The notes beneath the pieces were generated by a model. It ran no database searches. It was not told where the DNA came from and saw nothing but the letters and a program-made list of their open reading frames with translations. Source: Rhodococcus sovatensis (lineage in GTDB: Bacteria > Actinomycetota > Actinomycetes > Mycobacteriales > Mycobacteriaceae). Taken from it: 64,000 nucleotides of DNA. Numbering within the stretch: position 1 is the first letter of the stretch; every line of letters starts with the position of its first letter. Below, piece by piece: positions 1 to 7,827 of this stretch. Location: positions 2,356,001-2,420,000 of the forward strand of contig NZ_CP147846.1 of the NCBI RefSeq assembly GCF_037327425.1, read 5' to 3'. Made by a program: the position numbers and the translations under genes.

Positions 1-3000
1 CGGGACGAACGTTCCCGGTCGAGATGCGCTATCGCCCACTGTCGGTGGATGTAGGCGAGACAAGGATCGATCTCGACCCGGTCGACGCCACCTGCGACGC
101 CGTCGCCGAGCTGATCAGCGAGGGCGACGGCGACATACTCGTGTTTCTGTCCGGTGAGCGAGAAATTCGCGATACAGCAGATGCGCTGCGCGACAAGCAG
201 CTTCGCGGCACCGAGATCGTTCCGCTGTACGCACGACTGTCAGCCGCCGAGCAGCATCGCGTGTTCACCCCGCACACCGGTCGCCGGGTCGTTCTGTCCA
301 CCAACGTCGCCGAGACGTCACTGACGGTCCCCGGAATTCGGTACGTCGTGGACCCGGGGACTGCACGGATCTCCAGGTACTCGTTGCGGACGAAAGTGCA
401 ACGCCTGCCCATCGAGCCGATCTCCCAGGCCTCGGCCCGCCAGCGTGCCGGTCGATGCGGTCGCGTCGCGGACGGCATCTGCATTCGCTTGTATTCGGAG
501 GAGGATTTCGAGTCACGTCCTCAATTCACCGAACCCGAGATACTGCGCACCAATCTCGCCTCGGTCATCCTGCAGATGACGGCGTTGGGGCTCGGCAAGA
601 TCCAGCAGTTCCCATTCGTGGAACCGCCGGACCCACGAAGCATTCGCGACGGAATCGGCTTGCTCGAAGAGCTAGGTGCAGTGAAGCCTGCGACGAAGGA
701 CGGCGAATCGGAGCTGACCCCGATCGGGCGGGAGCTCGCGTCGCTTCCCGTCGATCCGCGGATGGCACGGATGCTCGTCGAAGCCAACAACACCGGGGCT
801 CTCGCCGACGCCCTCGTCGTCGTATCGGCCCTGTCCATCCAGGATGTTCGAGAACGTCCCGTCGAGCACCAGCAGGCTGCGGACGAGAAGCACGCCCGGT
901 TCGCCGTCGAGAACTCGGACTTCCTGGCCTACGTAGAGCTGTGGAAGTACCTGCGCGAGCAGCGCAACGACCTCTCGTCCAACCAATTCCGCCGAATGTG
1001 TCGCAACGAATATCTGCACTACCTCCGCATTCGCGAATGGCAGGACCTGCACGGTCAGCTCCGCCAGATCACACGCGGATTGGGCTGGACGATTCCGGAC
1101 TCGCCGACTACGCCGGTCGCGCTGCACCAGGCTCTGCTGTCCGGCTTGCTCTCTCACATCGGGCTGCGAGAGGGAGACAAACGTGAATTTCTCGGAGCCC
1201 GTGGGACTCATTTCGCGGTGTTCCCTGGATCCGGACTGTTCAAGAAGCCGCCGCGCTGGGTGATGGCAGCAGAACTGGTCGAGACCGGCCGGCTCTGGGG
1301 ACGGATGGCAGCCAGAATCGAACCGGAATGGGCGGAACGCCTTGCACCGCATCTGGTCAAGCGCACCTACTCGGAACCTCACTGGTCCGTCAAACGCCAA
1401 TCGGCCATGGCATACGAACGGGTCACCCTCTACGGCATTCCGCTCGTCACCGGACGGCCCGCGAACTATCACACCATCGACGCCGAAGCCTCGCGTGAAC
1501 TGTTCATCAGACATGCTCTCGTGCAGGGCGAGTGGAAGACTCAACACCCATTCTTCCACCGCAATCGCGAGTTGCTCGACGACGTCGGCGAGCTCGAGAA
1601 CCGGGCGCGACGACGCGATATCGTGGTCGACGACGACGCCCTGTTCGACTTCTACGATGCTCGCATCGGCGCGGAGGCAGTGTCGGCGCGCCACTTCGAC
1701 ACTTGGTGGAAGAAGACCAGACGCACCAAGCCCGATCTGCTCGACTTCACGGCGGCCACCGTCGTCAACCCCGATGCCGCGTCGGTACTCGGGGGCGACT
1801 ACCCCGACGCGTGGCGTCAGGGCGACATCCAGTTCCCGCTCGCCTATCAGTTCGAACCGGGTGCGGCCGCCGACGGTGTGACCGCTCGGATTCCGATCGC
1901 GCTCCTCGCCCAAGTTCAACCGGTCGGCTTCGATTGGCTCGTGCCAGGCATGCGATCGGAGCTCGTGTCGACGCTGATCAAGTTGCTACCCAAGGCTCAA
2001 CGCCGCAACGTCGTCCCTGCACCGGACTTCGCCGCCGCAGCTCTGGCAGCGATGACACCACGCTCCGAACCGGTGACGACCGCGCTGGCCCGCGAACTGT
2101 CGCGCCTCGGCTCGTGCCGAATAGACCCGAGCGACTTCGACCTCGACGGACTACCCGCGCACCTGAAGATGACGTTCGTTGCAGTGGACACGGACGGACA
2201 AATACTCGGATCAGCCAAGGATCTCGTCGAGCTGCGGAAAGCGCTCGCGCCCAGAGTCACACGCGAGGTGGCCAGCGCAGTCGGCGGCGCCGAACGTGCG
2301 CCGGCGTTGGCATGGACCTCGTCGAGCCTCGGCACGCTCGACGAGACAGTCACCAAATCTGTCGGCGGACAGACGGTCACAGGTTATCCGGCACTGGTGA
2401 AGGAGAACGGGGGCATCGCAGTACGCGTTCTGAGCACACCTGCCAGTCAACGTGCCGCGATGCGCGACGGCACCCGTGCGCTCCTGCTCCAATCGGCGCC
2501 GCGCGGAACGAAAGCTCTGATCGCGGGCATTCCGACCCGTGAGCGTCTGGCGCTGGGACAGAACCCGTACGGCAGCCTCGACGATCTACTCGAGGACTGC
2601 CGTGCGAGCGCCGCCGACGAGTCGATGGACGCACATGGCGGACCGGTTCGATCTCCGGAGAAGTTCGCAGCACTGTCCAGAGCCGTCAATGCCGAGATCA
2701 CCGACCGCACGTCGAGAATCCTTGCCCTCGTTCGACCGATCCTTGTCGAAGCACTCGGGCTACGCGCGATACTGGACACGACGCAGGGTGACGCTGCCGA
2801 CGATGTGCGCGAGCAACTCGCCGGGCTGGTCTTCGACGGGTTCGTATTCGAATTCGGCTCGGCACACCTTGCGGAAATTCCGCGCTACCTGAACGCCGCA
2901 TCTGTCCGACTGAACGCCCTACCGAGCAGCGCCGGGCGGGACGATGCAGGCATGGATGTTCTGGACCGGGTGTACGAAGCCTACGACCGGTTGCTGAAAT

Positions 3001-3158
3001 CGCTGCCGGAGTCGCGACTTCACACCAAGCCCGTTCTCGACATCTTCTGGATGATCGAGGAACTGCGAGTCGGGCTGTTCGCCCAGAGCATTCGCACGGC
3101 CTACCCGGTCTCGGAGAAACGAGTACTCAAGGCTATCGATGCTGCTGGCCGGAACTGA
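1..3158 (+). CDS. hrpA: ATP-dependent RNA helicase HrpA, 5' end cut by window edge
   Basis: This is the 3' part of a DEAH-box RNA helicase. The reading frame is open from base 3, before the first ATG at 24, so that ATG is not the start and the gene begins outside the window. The visible part opens inside the helicase C-terminal domain. Motif VI is present (QRAGRCGR, about residues 140-147 counted from the ATG), as is the TNVAETSLT motif V region. A helicase-associated region and the long C-terminal extension (DUF3418 type) that marks bacterial HrpA follow. About 1050 residues are visible, which fits a full protein near 1300. The upstream Walker A and DEAH motifs are missing only because of the window edge. 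It ends 11 bp before the convergent nrdR. The family is linked to mRNA processing and rescue of collided ribosomes; that role is family knowledge. Confidence 0.93.
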   Translation, partial: GRTFPVEMRYRPLSVDVGETRIDLDPVDATCDAVAELISEGDGDILVFLSGEREIRDTADALRDKQLRGTEIVPLYARLSAAEQHRVFTPHTGRRVVLSTNVAETSLTVPGIRYVVDPGTARISRYSLRTKVQRLPIEPISQASARQRAGRCGRVADGICIRLYSEEDFESRPQFTEPEILRTNLASVILQMTALGLGKIQQFPFVEPPDPRSIRDGIGLLEELGAVKPATKDGESELTPIGRELASLPVDPRMARMLVEANNTGALADALVVVSALSIQDVRERPVEHQQAADEKHARFAVENSDFLAYVELWKYLREQRNDLSSNQFRRMCRNEYLHYLRIREWQDLHGQLRQITRGLGWTIPDSPTTPVALHQALLSGLLSHIGLREGDKREFLGARGTHFAVFPGSGLFKKPPRWVMAAELVETGRLWGRMAARIEPEWAERLAPHLVKRTYSEPHWSVKRQSAMAYERVTLYGIPLVTGRPANYHTIDAEASRELFIRHALVQGEWKTQHPFFHRNRELLDDVGELENRARRRDIVVDDDALFDFYDARIGAEAVSARHFDTWWKKTRRTKPDLLDFTAATVVNPDAASVLGGDYPDAWRQGDIQFPLAYQFEPGAAADGVTARIPIALLAQVQPVGFDWLVPGMRSELVSTLIKLLPKAQRRNVVPAPDFAAAALAAMTPRSEPVTTALARELSRLGSCRIDPSDFDLDGLPAHLKMTFVAVDTDGQILGSAKDLVELRKALAPRVTREVASAVGGAERAPALAWTSSSLGTLDETVTKSVGGQTVTGYPALVKENGGIAVRVLSTPASQRAAMRDGTRALLLQSAPRGTKALIAGIPTRERLALGQNPYGSLDDLLEDCRASAADESMDAHGGPVRSPEKFAALSRAVNAEITDRTSRILALVRPILVEALGLRAILDTTQGDAADDVREQLAGLVFDGFVFEFGSAHLAEIPRYLNAASVRLNALPSSAGRDDAGMDVLDRVYEAYDRLLKSLPESRLHTKPVLDIFWMIEELRVGLFAQSIRTAYPVSEKRVLKAIDAAGRN

Positions 3159-3169
3159 GCTCGGCGAAA

Positions 3170-3634
3170 CTAGTCGACCGAGGACGACTCGCGGTGCGCA
3201 CGAAGGTCTTGGATTTCCTTCTCGAAGTCTTCGGCCGAACTGAAGGATCGGTACACCGACGCGAACCTGAGGTATGCGACCTCGTCGAGATCCCGCAACG
3301 GACCGAGGATTGCCAAACCCACCTCGTGGCTGGGGATCTCAGCGGAACCTGAGGCGCGAACTGCGTCTTCGACCTGCTGGGACAAAAGGTTCAACGCATC
3401 GTTGTCCACGTCGCGGCCCTGGCACGCCCGCCGGACACCTTTGACGACCTTGTCCCGTGAGAAAGGTTCGGTAACGCCGCTACGCTTGACGACTGCAAGC
3501 ACCGCCGTTTCGACGGTGGTGAATCGGCGGCCGCATTCCGGACACGATCGCCGTCGACGGATTGCCTGCCCCTCGTCGGCTTCACGCGAATCCACCACGC
3601 GAGAGTCCGGATGCCTGCAGAACGGGCAATGCAT
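3170..3634 (-). CDS. nrdR: Transcriptional repressor NrdR
   Basis: NrdR represses ribonucleotide reductase genes and senses ATP/dATP. The 154-residue protein has an N-terminal zinc ribbon with Cys3, Cys6, Cys31 and Cys34, followed by an ATP-cone domain (about 49-139). The length is normal for the family. The frame stays open upstream, but the conserved N-terminus begins with MHCPFC, so the ATG at 3634 is the start. The place beside the lexA locus matches mycobacteria (Rv2718c). No nrd genes lie in the window. Confidence 0.96.
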   Translation of the reverse strand: MHCPFCRHPDSRVVDSREADEGQAIRRRRSCPECGRRFTTVETAVLAVVKRSGVTEPFSRDKVVKGVRRACQGRDVDNDALNLLSQQVEDAVRASGSAEIPSHEVGLAILGPLRDLDEVAYLRFASVYRSFSSAEDFEKEIQDLRAHRESSSVD

Positions 3635-3790
3635 GTGTGCGCCTCCGTCGTAGCCGTCGCACGCTCCCCGATCACTCCCGAGAGGTGCAGGCTTCGAGGA
3701 TACTCGGAGCGTCACGTAGGCAACTCGATCGCCCAGCAAGCGAGGCGCCTGGCGCGACGGAGCGACCGTCTGAGTTGCCATGAACGTCGA

Positions 3791-4153
3791 CTACGGCAAA
3801 GCAGGAACGGTAAGCAGCTGACCCTGTTCGACTGTGTTTACAGCAGGAGTGGATGCCGAGTCGATCGAGGCCGCGCGAAGATTCGCCACTGCGACGAATC
3901 CCAGAATCACCAGCGCAGTAACCAGGACGCCTACCACCATTGCTGTCCACGAGATCTTCTCGTCACGGTGTGCCCGGTCCACGCAGGCACCGGACGACCC
4001 GTGTGAACCGCCCTGTGGGGCAGCGCCGAGAACGTAGCGCCGACGCTCGTGCGTCGCGCGGCGTCTGTTGCGCACAGGCGCAGCAACCTGGGTGCGGTGA
4101 TCGGTCAAGAGGCGGTGGTCGGTCAAGAGGCGGTGGTCGGTCAAGATAGTCAT
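3791..4153 (-). CDS. ChiZ-like (Rv2719c position) single-pass membrane protein lacking its LysM core
   Basis: The gene sits divergently from lexA, where mycobacteria carry Rv2719c/ChiZ, an SOS-induced LysM cell-wall protein. The start at 4153 is chosen because GGAGG lies 5 bp upstream. The 120-residue product has an N-terminal TDHRLL repeat, a basic segment, one membrane helix (about 68-92), and only 28 residues after it. Those end in GQLLTVPALP, which resembles the last strand of a LysM domain (compare GQTLIAPVG in homologues, from memory), but the LysM core is absent. It shares the two SOS boxes with lexA, so damage induction is likely. It may be a shortened, non-peptidoglycan-binding version of ChiZ. 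Identity rests mostly on position. Confidence 0.65.
   Translation of the reverse strand: MTILTDHRLLTDHRLLTDHRTQVAAPVRNRRRATHERRRYVLGAAPQGGSHGSSGACVDRAHRDEKISWTAMVVGVLVTALVILGFVAVANLRAASIDSASTPAVNTVEQGQLLTVPALP
4102..4146. repeat. 18-bp tandem repeat, 2.5 copies
   Basis: The unit CGGTCAAGAGGCGGTGGT occurs at 4102-4119 and 4120-4137, with a partial third copy to 4146. It lies in frame inside the start of the ChiZ-like gene and encodes TDHRLL repeated. Copy number could vary between strains without shifting the frame. Confidence 0.9.
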
Positions 4154-4208
4154 CGGAACCTCCGTGGTGTCGAACGCGATCGAACCCGTTATTCGATCAG
4201 GCGTTCGA

Positions 4209-4222
4209 TGAACGCTTGTTCG
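4209..4222. promoter_or_regulatory. LexA (SOS) box, proximal to the ChiZ-like gene
   Basis: TGAACGCTTGTTCG matches the actinobacterial and Bacillus SOS consensus CGAAC-N4-GTTCG at all but the first base. It lies between the divergent lexA and ChiZ-like genes. Confidence 0.75.
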
Positions 4223-4270
4223 AAGTTCTATCACGCGACTCCGACAAAGTCAGCAGAAAACGCGACACGG

Positions 4271-4284
4271 ATCGAACAGATGTT
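4271..4284. promoter_or_regulatory. LexA (SOS) box, proximal to lexA
   Basis: CGAACAGATGTTTG fits the consensus CGAACRNRYGTTYG at every position. It lies 143 bp before the lexA start and 62 bp from the second box. Two boxes between divergent genes imply autorepression of lexA together with control of the ChiZ-like gene. Confidence 0.85.
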
Positions 4285-4426
4285 TGATCACGAGGCATTT
4301 TCGGGCTAGATTCGTGTCAGAAACCACACGTCACATCCACCCCACGCGTTCAGGCGGTCGAAATTTTCATCCGCTACACATTGTCGAGACCGCGACGAAC
4401 GCGCGTACGACCAGGAGGACCCACGA

Positions 4427-5191
4427 ATGAAGGACGAGACCTCGTCAGGGTCGGCGAAGTCGACGACCAAGTCGGCAGGAAAACCGGCCGCTGTCCCGAC
4501 CGCGAAAGCATTCGAGGGCGAAGGCACCGATATCAACGCCGGCCTGACCGAACGTCAGCGCAAGGTCCTCGAAGTCATTCGGGCGTCGGTCACCGAGCGT
4601 GGATATCCACCCAGTATTCGTGAGATCGGCGACGCGGTGGGTCTGACCTCGACCTCGTCGGTCGCACACCAGCTCCGCACGCTGGAACGCAAAGGATTTC
4701 TTCGTCGGGATCCGAATCGTCCGCGAGCTGTGGACGTCCGAGGACTCGACGAGGTACAGGCCGACCACGCGGCAGCTGTGGCCGACGGCTCGGCCCCGGA
4801 CGGAGATCAGCTTCCGACGCCGACCTTCGTACCGGTGTTGGGAAGAATCGCAGCCGGCGGACCGATCCTCGCCGAGGAAGCGGTGGAGGATGTGTTTCCA
4901 CTCCCCCGCGAGCTCGTCGGGCAGGGTTCGCTGTTTCTGCTCAAAGTCGTCGGCGAGTCGATGATCGACGCAGCGATCTGCGACGGCGATTGGGTGGTCG
5001 TCCGGCAGCAGAGCGTAGCCGACAACGGCGACATCGTGGCCGCGATGATCGACGGCGAAGCCACGGTGAAGACCTTCAAGCGCAGCAAGGGCGATGTGTG
5101 GCTGATGCCGCACAACCCACTGTTCGAGCCGATTCCGGGCAACGACGCTGCCATTCTCGGCAAAGTCGTAACGGTGATGCGCAAGCTCTGA
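4427..5191 (+). CDS. lexA: SOS repressor LexA
   Basis: LexA represses the DNA-damage regulon and cleaves itself when RecA filaments form. The 254-residue protein has an N-terminal winged helix (about 40-105), the cleavage site Ala143-Gly144 in GRIAAGGP, and the S24 peptidase dyad Ser178 (GESM) and Lys215 (ATVKTF). An extra hydrophilic leader of about 37 residues precedes the winged helix, as in other Mycobacteriales. AGGAGG lies upstream of the ATG. Two SOS boxes lie upstream and a strong terminator follows. Confidence 0.97.
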   Translation: MKDETSSGSAKSTTKSAGKPAAVPTAKAFEGEGTDINAGLTERQRKVLEVIRASVTERGYPPSIREIGDAVGLTSTSSVAHQLRTLERKGFLRRDPNRPRAVDVRGLDEVQADHAAAVADGSAPDGDQLPTPTFVPVLGRIAAGGPILAEEAVEDVFPLPRELVGQGSLFLLKVVGESMIDAAICDGDWVVVRQQSVADNGDIVAAMIDGEATVKTFKRSKGDVWLMPHNPLFEPIPGNDAAILGKVVTVMRKL

Positions 5192-5195
5192 CCCG

Positions 5196-5242
5196 ATACG
5201 AGAACGGCCCGCAACCAGAGGAGTTGCGGGCCGTTCTCGTAT
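5196..5242. terminator. Bidirectional terminator between lexA and the acyl-CoA dehydrogenase
   Basis: A perfect 20-bp inverted repeat (5196-5215 with 5223-5242) has a 7-nt loop and sits between convergent genes, 4 bp after the lexA stop. The GC core GGCCCGCAAC/GTTGCGGGCC recurs in the terminator after gluD. Each strand lacks a long U tract, as is common in actinobacteria. Confidence 0.9.
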
Positions 5243-5252
5243 TGATCGAAGG

Positions 5253-6395
5253 TTACAGATCGAGTCCTCGACCGATGATCTCCTTCATGATTTCGGTTGT
5301 ACCGCCGTAGATCGTCTGCACACGAGAATCCATGTACGCCTTGGCGATCGGGTATTCTTTCATGTAGCCGTACCCACCGTGCAACTGCAGGCACCTATCG
5401 ATGAGCCGGACCTGGTTCTCTGTCGTCCACCATTTCGCCATGGCGGCTTCCTGGACTGTGAGCGTTCCGGCGTTGAGCAGTTCGATGAACTTGTCGACCA
5501 TGATTCTGGTGGCCGTGGTCTCCGTCGCGAGTTCTGCGAGGACGAACCGTGTGTTCTGGAACTTGCCGATCGACTTTCCGAAAGCCTTACGGTCTCGGCA
5601 GTACTGGATCGTCATGTCCAGTGCAGACTCCATCGCTGCCGCGGCGACCACCGCAATCGACAGCCGCTCCTGAGGCAGATTCTGCATCAGGTAGATGAAC
5701 CCCATGCCCTCGTCGCCGAGTAGGTTCGCAGCAGGAACTCGAACGTCGGTGAAGCTGAGTTCGGCGGTATCTTGCGCTTTCATGCCGATCTTGTCGAGAT
5801 TGCGACCTCGCTCGAAGCCAGGCATGTCGCGCTCGACGACGAGGAGGCTGAAGCCCTGCGCGCCCTTCTCGGGGTCGGTACATGCGACGACGATGATGAG
5901 ATCGGCATTGATACCGTTGGTGATGAAAGTCTTGGAGCCGTTGAGGACCCACTCGTCGCCGTCGCGCACCGCACGAGTCTTGATGCCCTGAAGGTCGCTA
6001 CCGGTGCCAGGTTCCGTCATGGCGATCGCCGTGATCAATTCGCCCGAGCAGAACCCGGGTAGCCATCGCTGCTTCTGCTCGTCGTTCGACAGATCGATCA
6101 GGTACGGCGCGACGACGTCGTTGTGAAGTGTGAACCCGATCCCGCTGTACCCGCCGCGGGTAGTTTCCTCGGTGAGGATGGCGTTGTAGCGAAAGTCCTT
6201 GACCCCGCCGCCGCCGAACTCCTCTGGCACTGCGGTTCCGAGGAATCCCTGCTTACCTGCTTCGACCCAGACGTCGCGGTCGACGATGTTCTGCTCCTCC
6301 CACCGCGCGTGATTCGGAGCGACATGCTGGTCGAGGAATTTGCGGTACGACTCGCGGAAGAGATCGTGCTCCGGTTCGAACAGTGTGCGGTCCAC
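5253..6395 (-). CDS. Acyl-CoA dehydrogenase, FadE20/LCAD-like
   Basis: This FAD enzyme catalyses the first step of acyl-CoA beta-oxidation, making the trans-2-enoyl-CoA. The signature AMTEPGTGSDL lies near residue 121 and the C-terminal HGGYGYMKEYP is present. Near the C-terminus the motif is YGGTTEIMKE rather than the YEGT of medium-chain enzymes. This fits the LCAD and isovaleryl-CoA dehydrogenase types, whose catalytic Glu sits on another helix. The start is placed at GTG 6395 because GAAGGAG lies 8 bp before it; an upstream ATG at 6437 has no such support. The position downstream of lexA matches fadE20 (Rv2724c). Substrate chain length cannot be read from the sequence. Confidence 0.92.
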   Translation of the reverse strand: MDRTLFEPEHDLFRESYRKFLDQHVAPNHARWEEQNIVDRDVWVEAGKQGFLGTAVPEEFGGGGVKDFRYNAILTEETTRGGYSGIGFTLHNDVVAPYLIDLSNDEQKQRWLPGFCSGELITAIAMTEPGTGSDLQGIKTRAVRDGDEWVLNGSKTFITNGINADLIIVVACTDPEKGAQGFSLLVVERDMPGFERGRNLDKIGMKAQDTAELSFTDVRVPAANLLGDEGMGFIYLMQNLPQERLSIAVVAAAAMESALDMTIQYCRDRKAFGKSIGKFQNTRFVLAELATETTATRIMVDKFIELLNAGTLTVQEAAMAKWWTTENQVRLIDRCLQLHGGYGYMKEYPIAKAYMDSRVQTIYGGTTEIMKEIIGRGLDL

Positions 6396-6504
6396 TAGAT
6401 TCACTCCTTCGATGCTGTCCAGTACGAAAACTGGCATTAGGAGAACCCTACGACCACCCCGCGGACCTGGTCGATGACCGAGCCGTGCGTGATCGGTGAC
6501 CGAA

Positions 6505-7770
6505 CTAGCGAGCAGTTCGACGGTTCAGGGCGCGCATCACTGGATACCCCACGAGAATTCCGACCGAACCCCAGGCGATTCCGCCGAGTTCGACCGAACC
6601 GATCGTCAGCGTCAGGTCGCCGATCCCTGCCACCAACGCGGCAGCGACGACGGTGAGGTTCACCGGATCGGTGAAGTCCACCTTGCTGTCGGTCCAGATA
6701 CGTACACCCAGCAAGCCGATCAGTCCGTAGAGAACCAGGGTTGCTCCGCCGATGACCCCGTCGGGCACGGTGAATACCAGGGCACCGAACTTCGGCGAGA
6801 AGGCCAGCACGATGGCAGTTGCAGCAGCGACCCAGTACGCGGCGGTCGAGTAGACCCTCGTGGCCGCCATGACACCGATGTTCTCGGCGTAGGTGGTCGT
6901 ACCCGATCCGCCTGCGGCACCGGCGAGTGTCGTCGCCAGACCGTCGGCGATGAGTGCGTCGCCGGCGAGGTCGTCGAGTGACTTGCCGGTCATCGCCGAG
7001 ACGGCCTTGACGTGACCGACGTTCTCGGCAACGAGGACTATCACCACCGGCAATGCGATGAGTACGACAGACAGTTCGAACGTCGGGCCGCGGAACTCCG
7101 GAATCCCGACCCAGGAGGCCGCGCGCATCGCGTCGAGCTTGGCCGGGTCGATCTGTCCGATCACGGCGGCGAAGATCCAACCGAGGATGACGCCGACGAG
7201 GATTCCGAGGCGCCCGACCAAACCGGGACCAGCAACGGTCGCCACCACAATCGCGAGCAACGTGACGACTGCAACCAGCGGCTGAGCCTCGAAGGACGAG
7301 GTTGCCGCAGGAGCCAGATTGAGTCCGATGAGCACCACGACTGCGCCTGTGACGACGGGCGGCATGACGGCTTCGATGACTCGGCCGCCGGCGAACTTCA
7401 CGATGAAACCCACAGCTGCGAGCACGATTCCGACGGACATCACAGCGCCGAGCTGTGCTGCCGGACCATCTGCCTGCGCGGCACTCAACGGCGCGATGAA
7501 CGCGAACGAGGAGCCGAGATAGCTCGGAATTCGGCCGCGCGTAATGATCAGGAAGAGCGCGGTTCCGATGCCCGAGAACAGCAACGTGGTGGTGACCGGG
7601 AACCCGGTAACCGTCGGAACGAGCAGGGTCGCACCGAACATCGCGATGACGTGCTGCATACCGATCCCGATGGTGCGCGGCCAAGTCAACCGCTCGTCGG
7701 GTGCAACCACTGCGCCCGCAGAGGGCGTTCTACCGTCCCCGTGCAGGGTCCATCCGAAATTTCGACTCAC
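6505..7770 (-). CDS. Uracil/xanthine permease (NCS2 family), UraA-like
   Basis: This is a proton-coupled nucleobase importer of the inner membrane. The 421 residues form about 14 hydrophobic segments. Family signatures are visible: QHVIAMFGAT near residue 38, AENVGHVKA in the middle, and GSGTTTYAENIGV, which corresponds to the conserved substrate-site Glu region. The length fits UraA-type transporters. No pyrimidine genes are adjacent, so uracil rather than xanthine as substrate is inferred from similarity to UraA. Confidence 0.9.
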   Translation of the reverse strand: MSRNFGWTLHGDGRTPSAGAVVAPDERLTWPRTIGIGMQHVIAMFGATLLVPTVTGFPVTTTLLFSGIGTALFLIITRGRIPSYLGSSFAFIAPLSAAQADGPAAQLGAVMSVGIVLAAVGFIVKFAGGRVIEAVMPPVVTGAVVVLIGLNLAPAATSSFEAQPLVAVVTLLAIVVATVAGPGLVGRLGILVGVILGWIFAAVIGQIDPAKLDAMRAASWVGIPEFRGPTFELSVVLIALPVVIVLVAENVGHVKAVSAMTGKSLDDLAGDALIADGLATTLAGAAGGSGTTTYAENIGVMAATRVYSTAAYWVAAATAIVLAFSPKFGALVFTVPDGVIGGATLVLYGLIGLLGVRIWTDSKVDFTDPVNLTVVAAALVAGIGDLTLTIGSVELGGIAWGSVGILVGYPVMRALNRRTAR

Positions 7771-7827
7771 AAGGAAGCGATCCTAGTGCGAAGCCGAATC
7801 CGCAATGCAGCCAGTTCGATACAGCAG

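Noticed and set aside
4175..4196. TCGAACGCGATCGAACCCGTT as a third SOS box
   Set aside because: The half-sites are direct rather than inverted, and the spacing does not fit CGAAC-N4-GTTCG.
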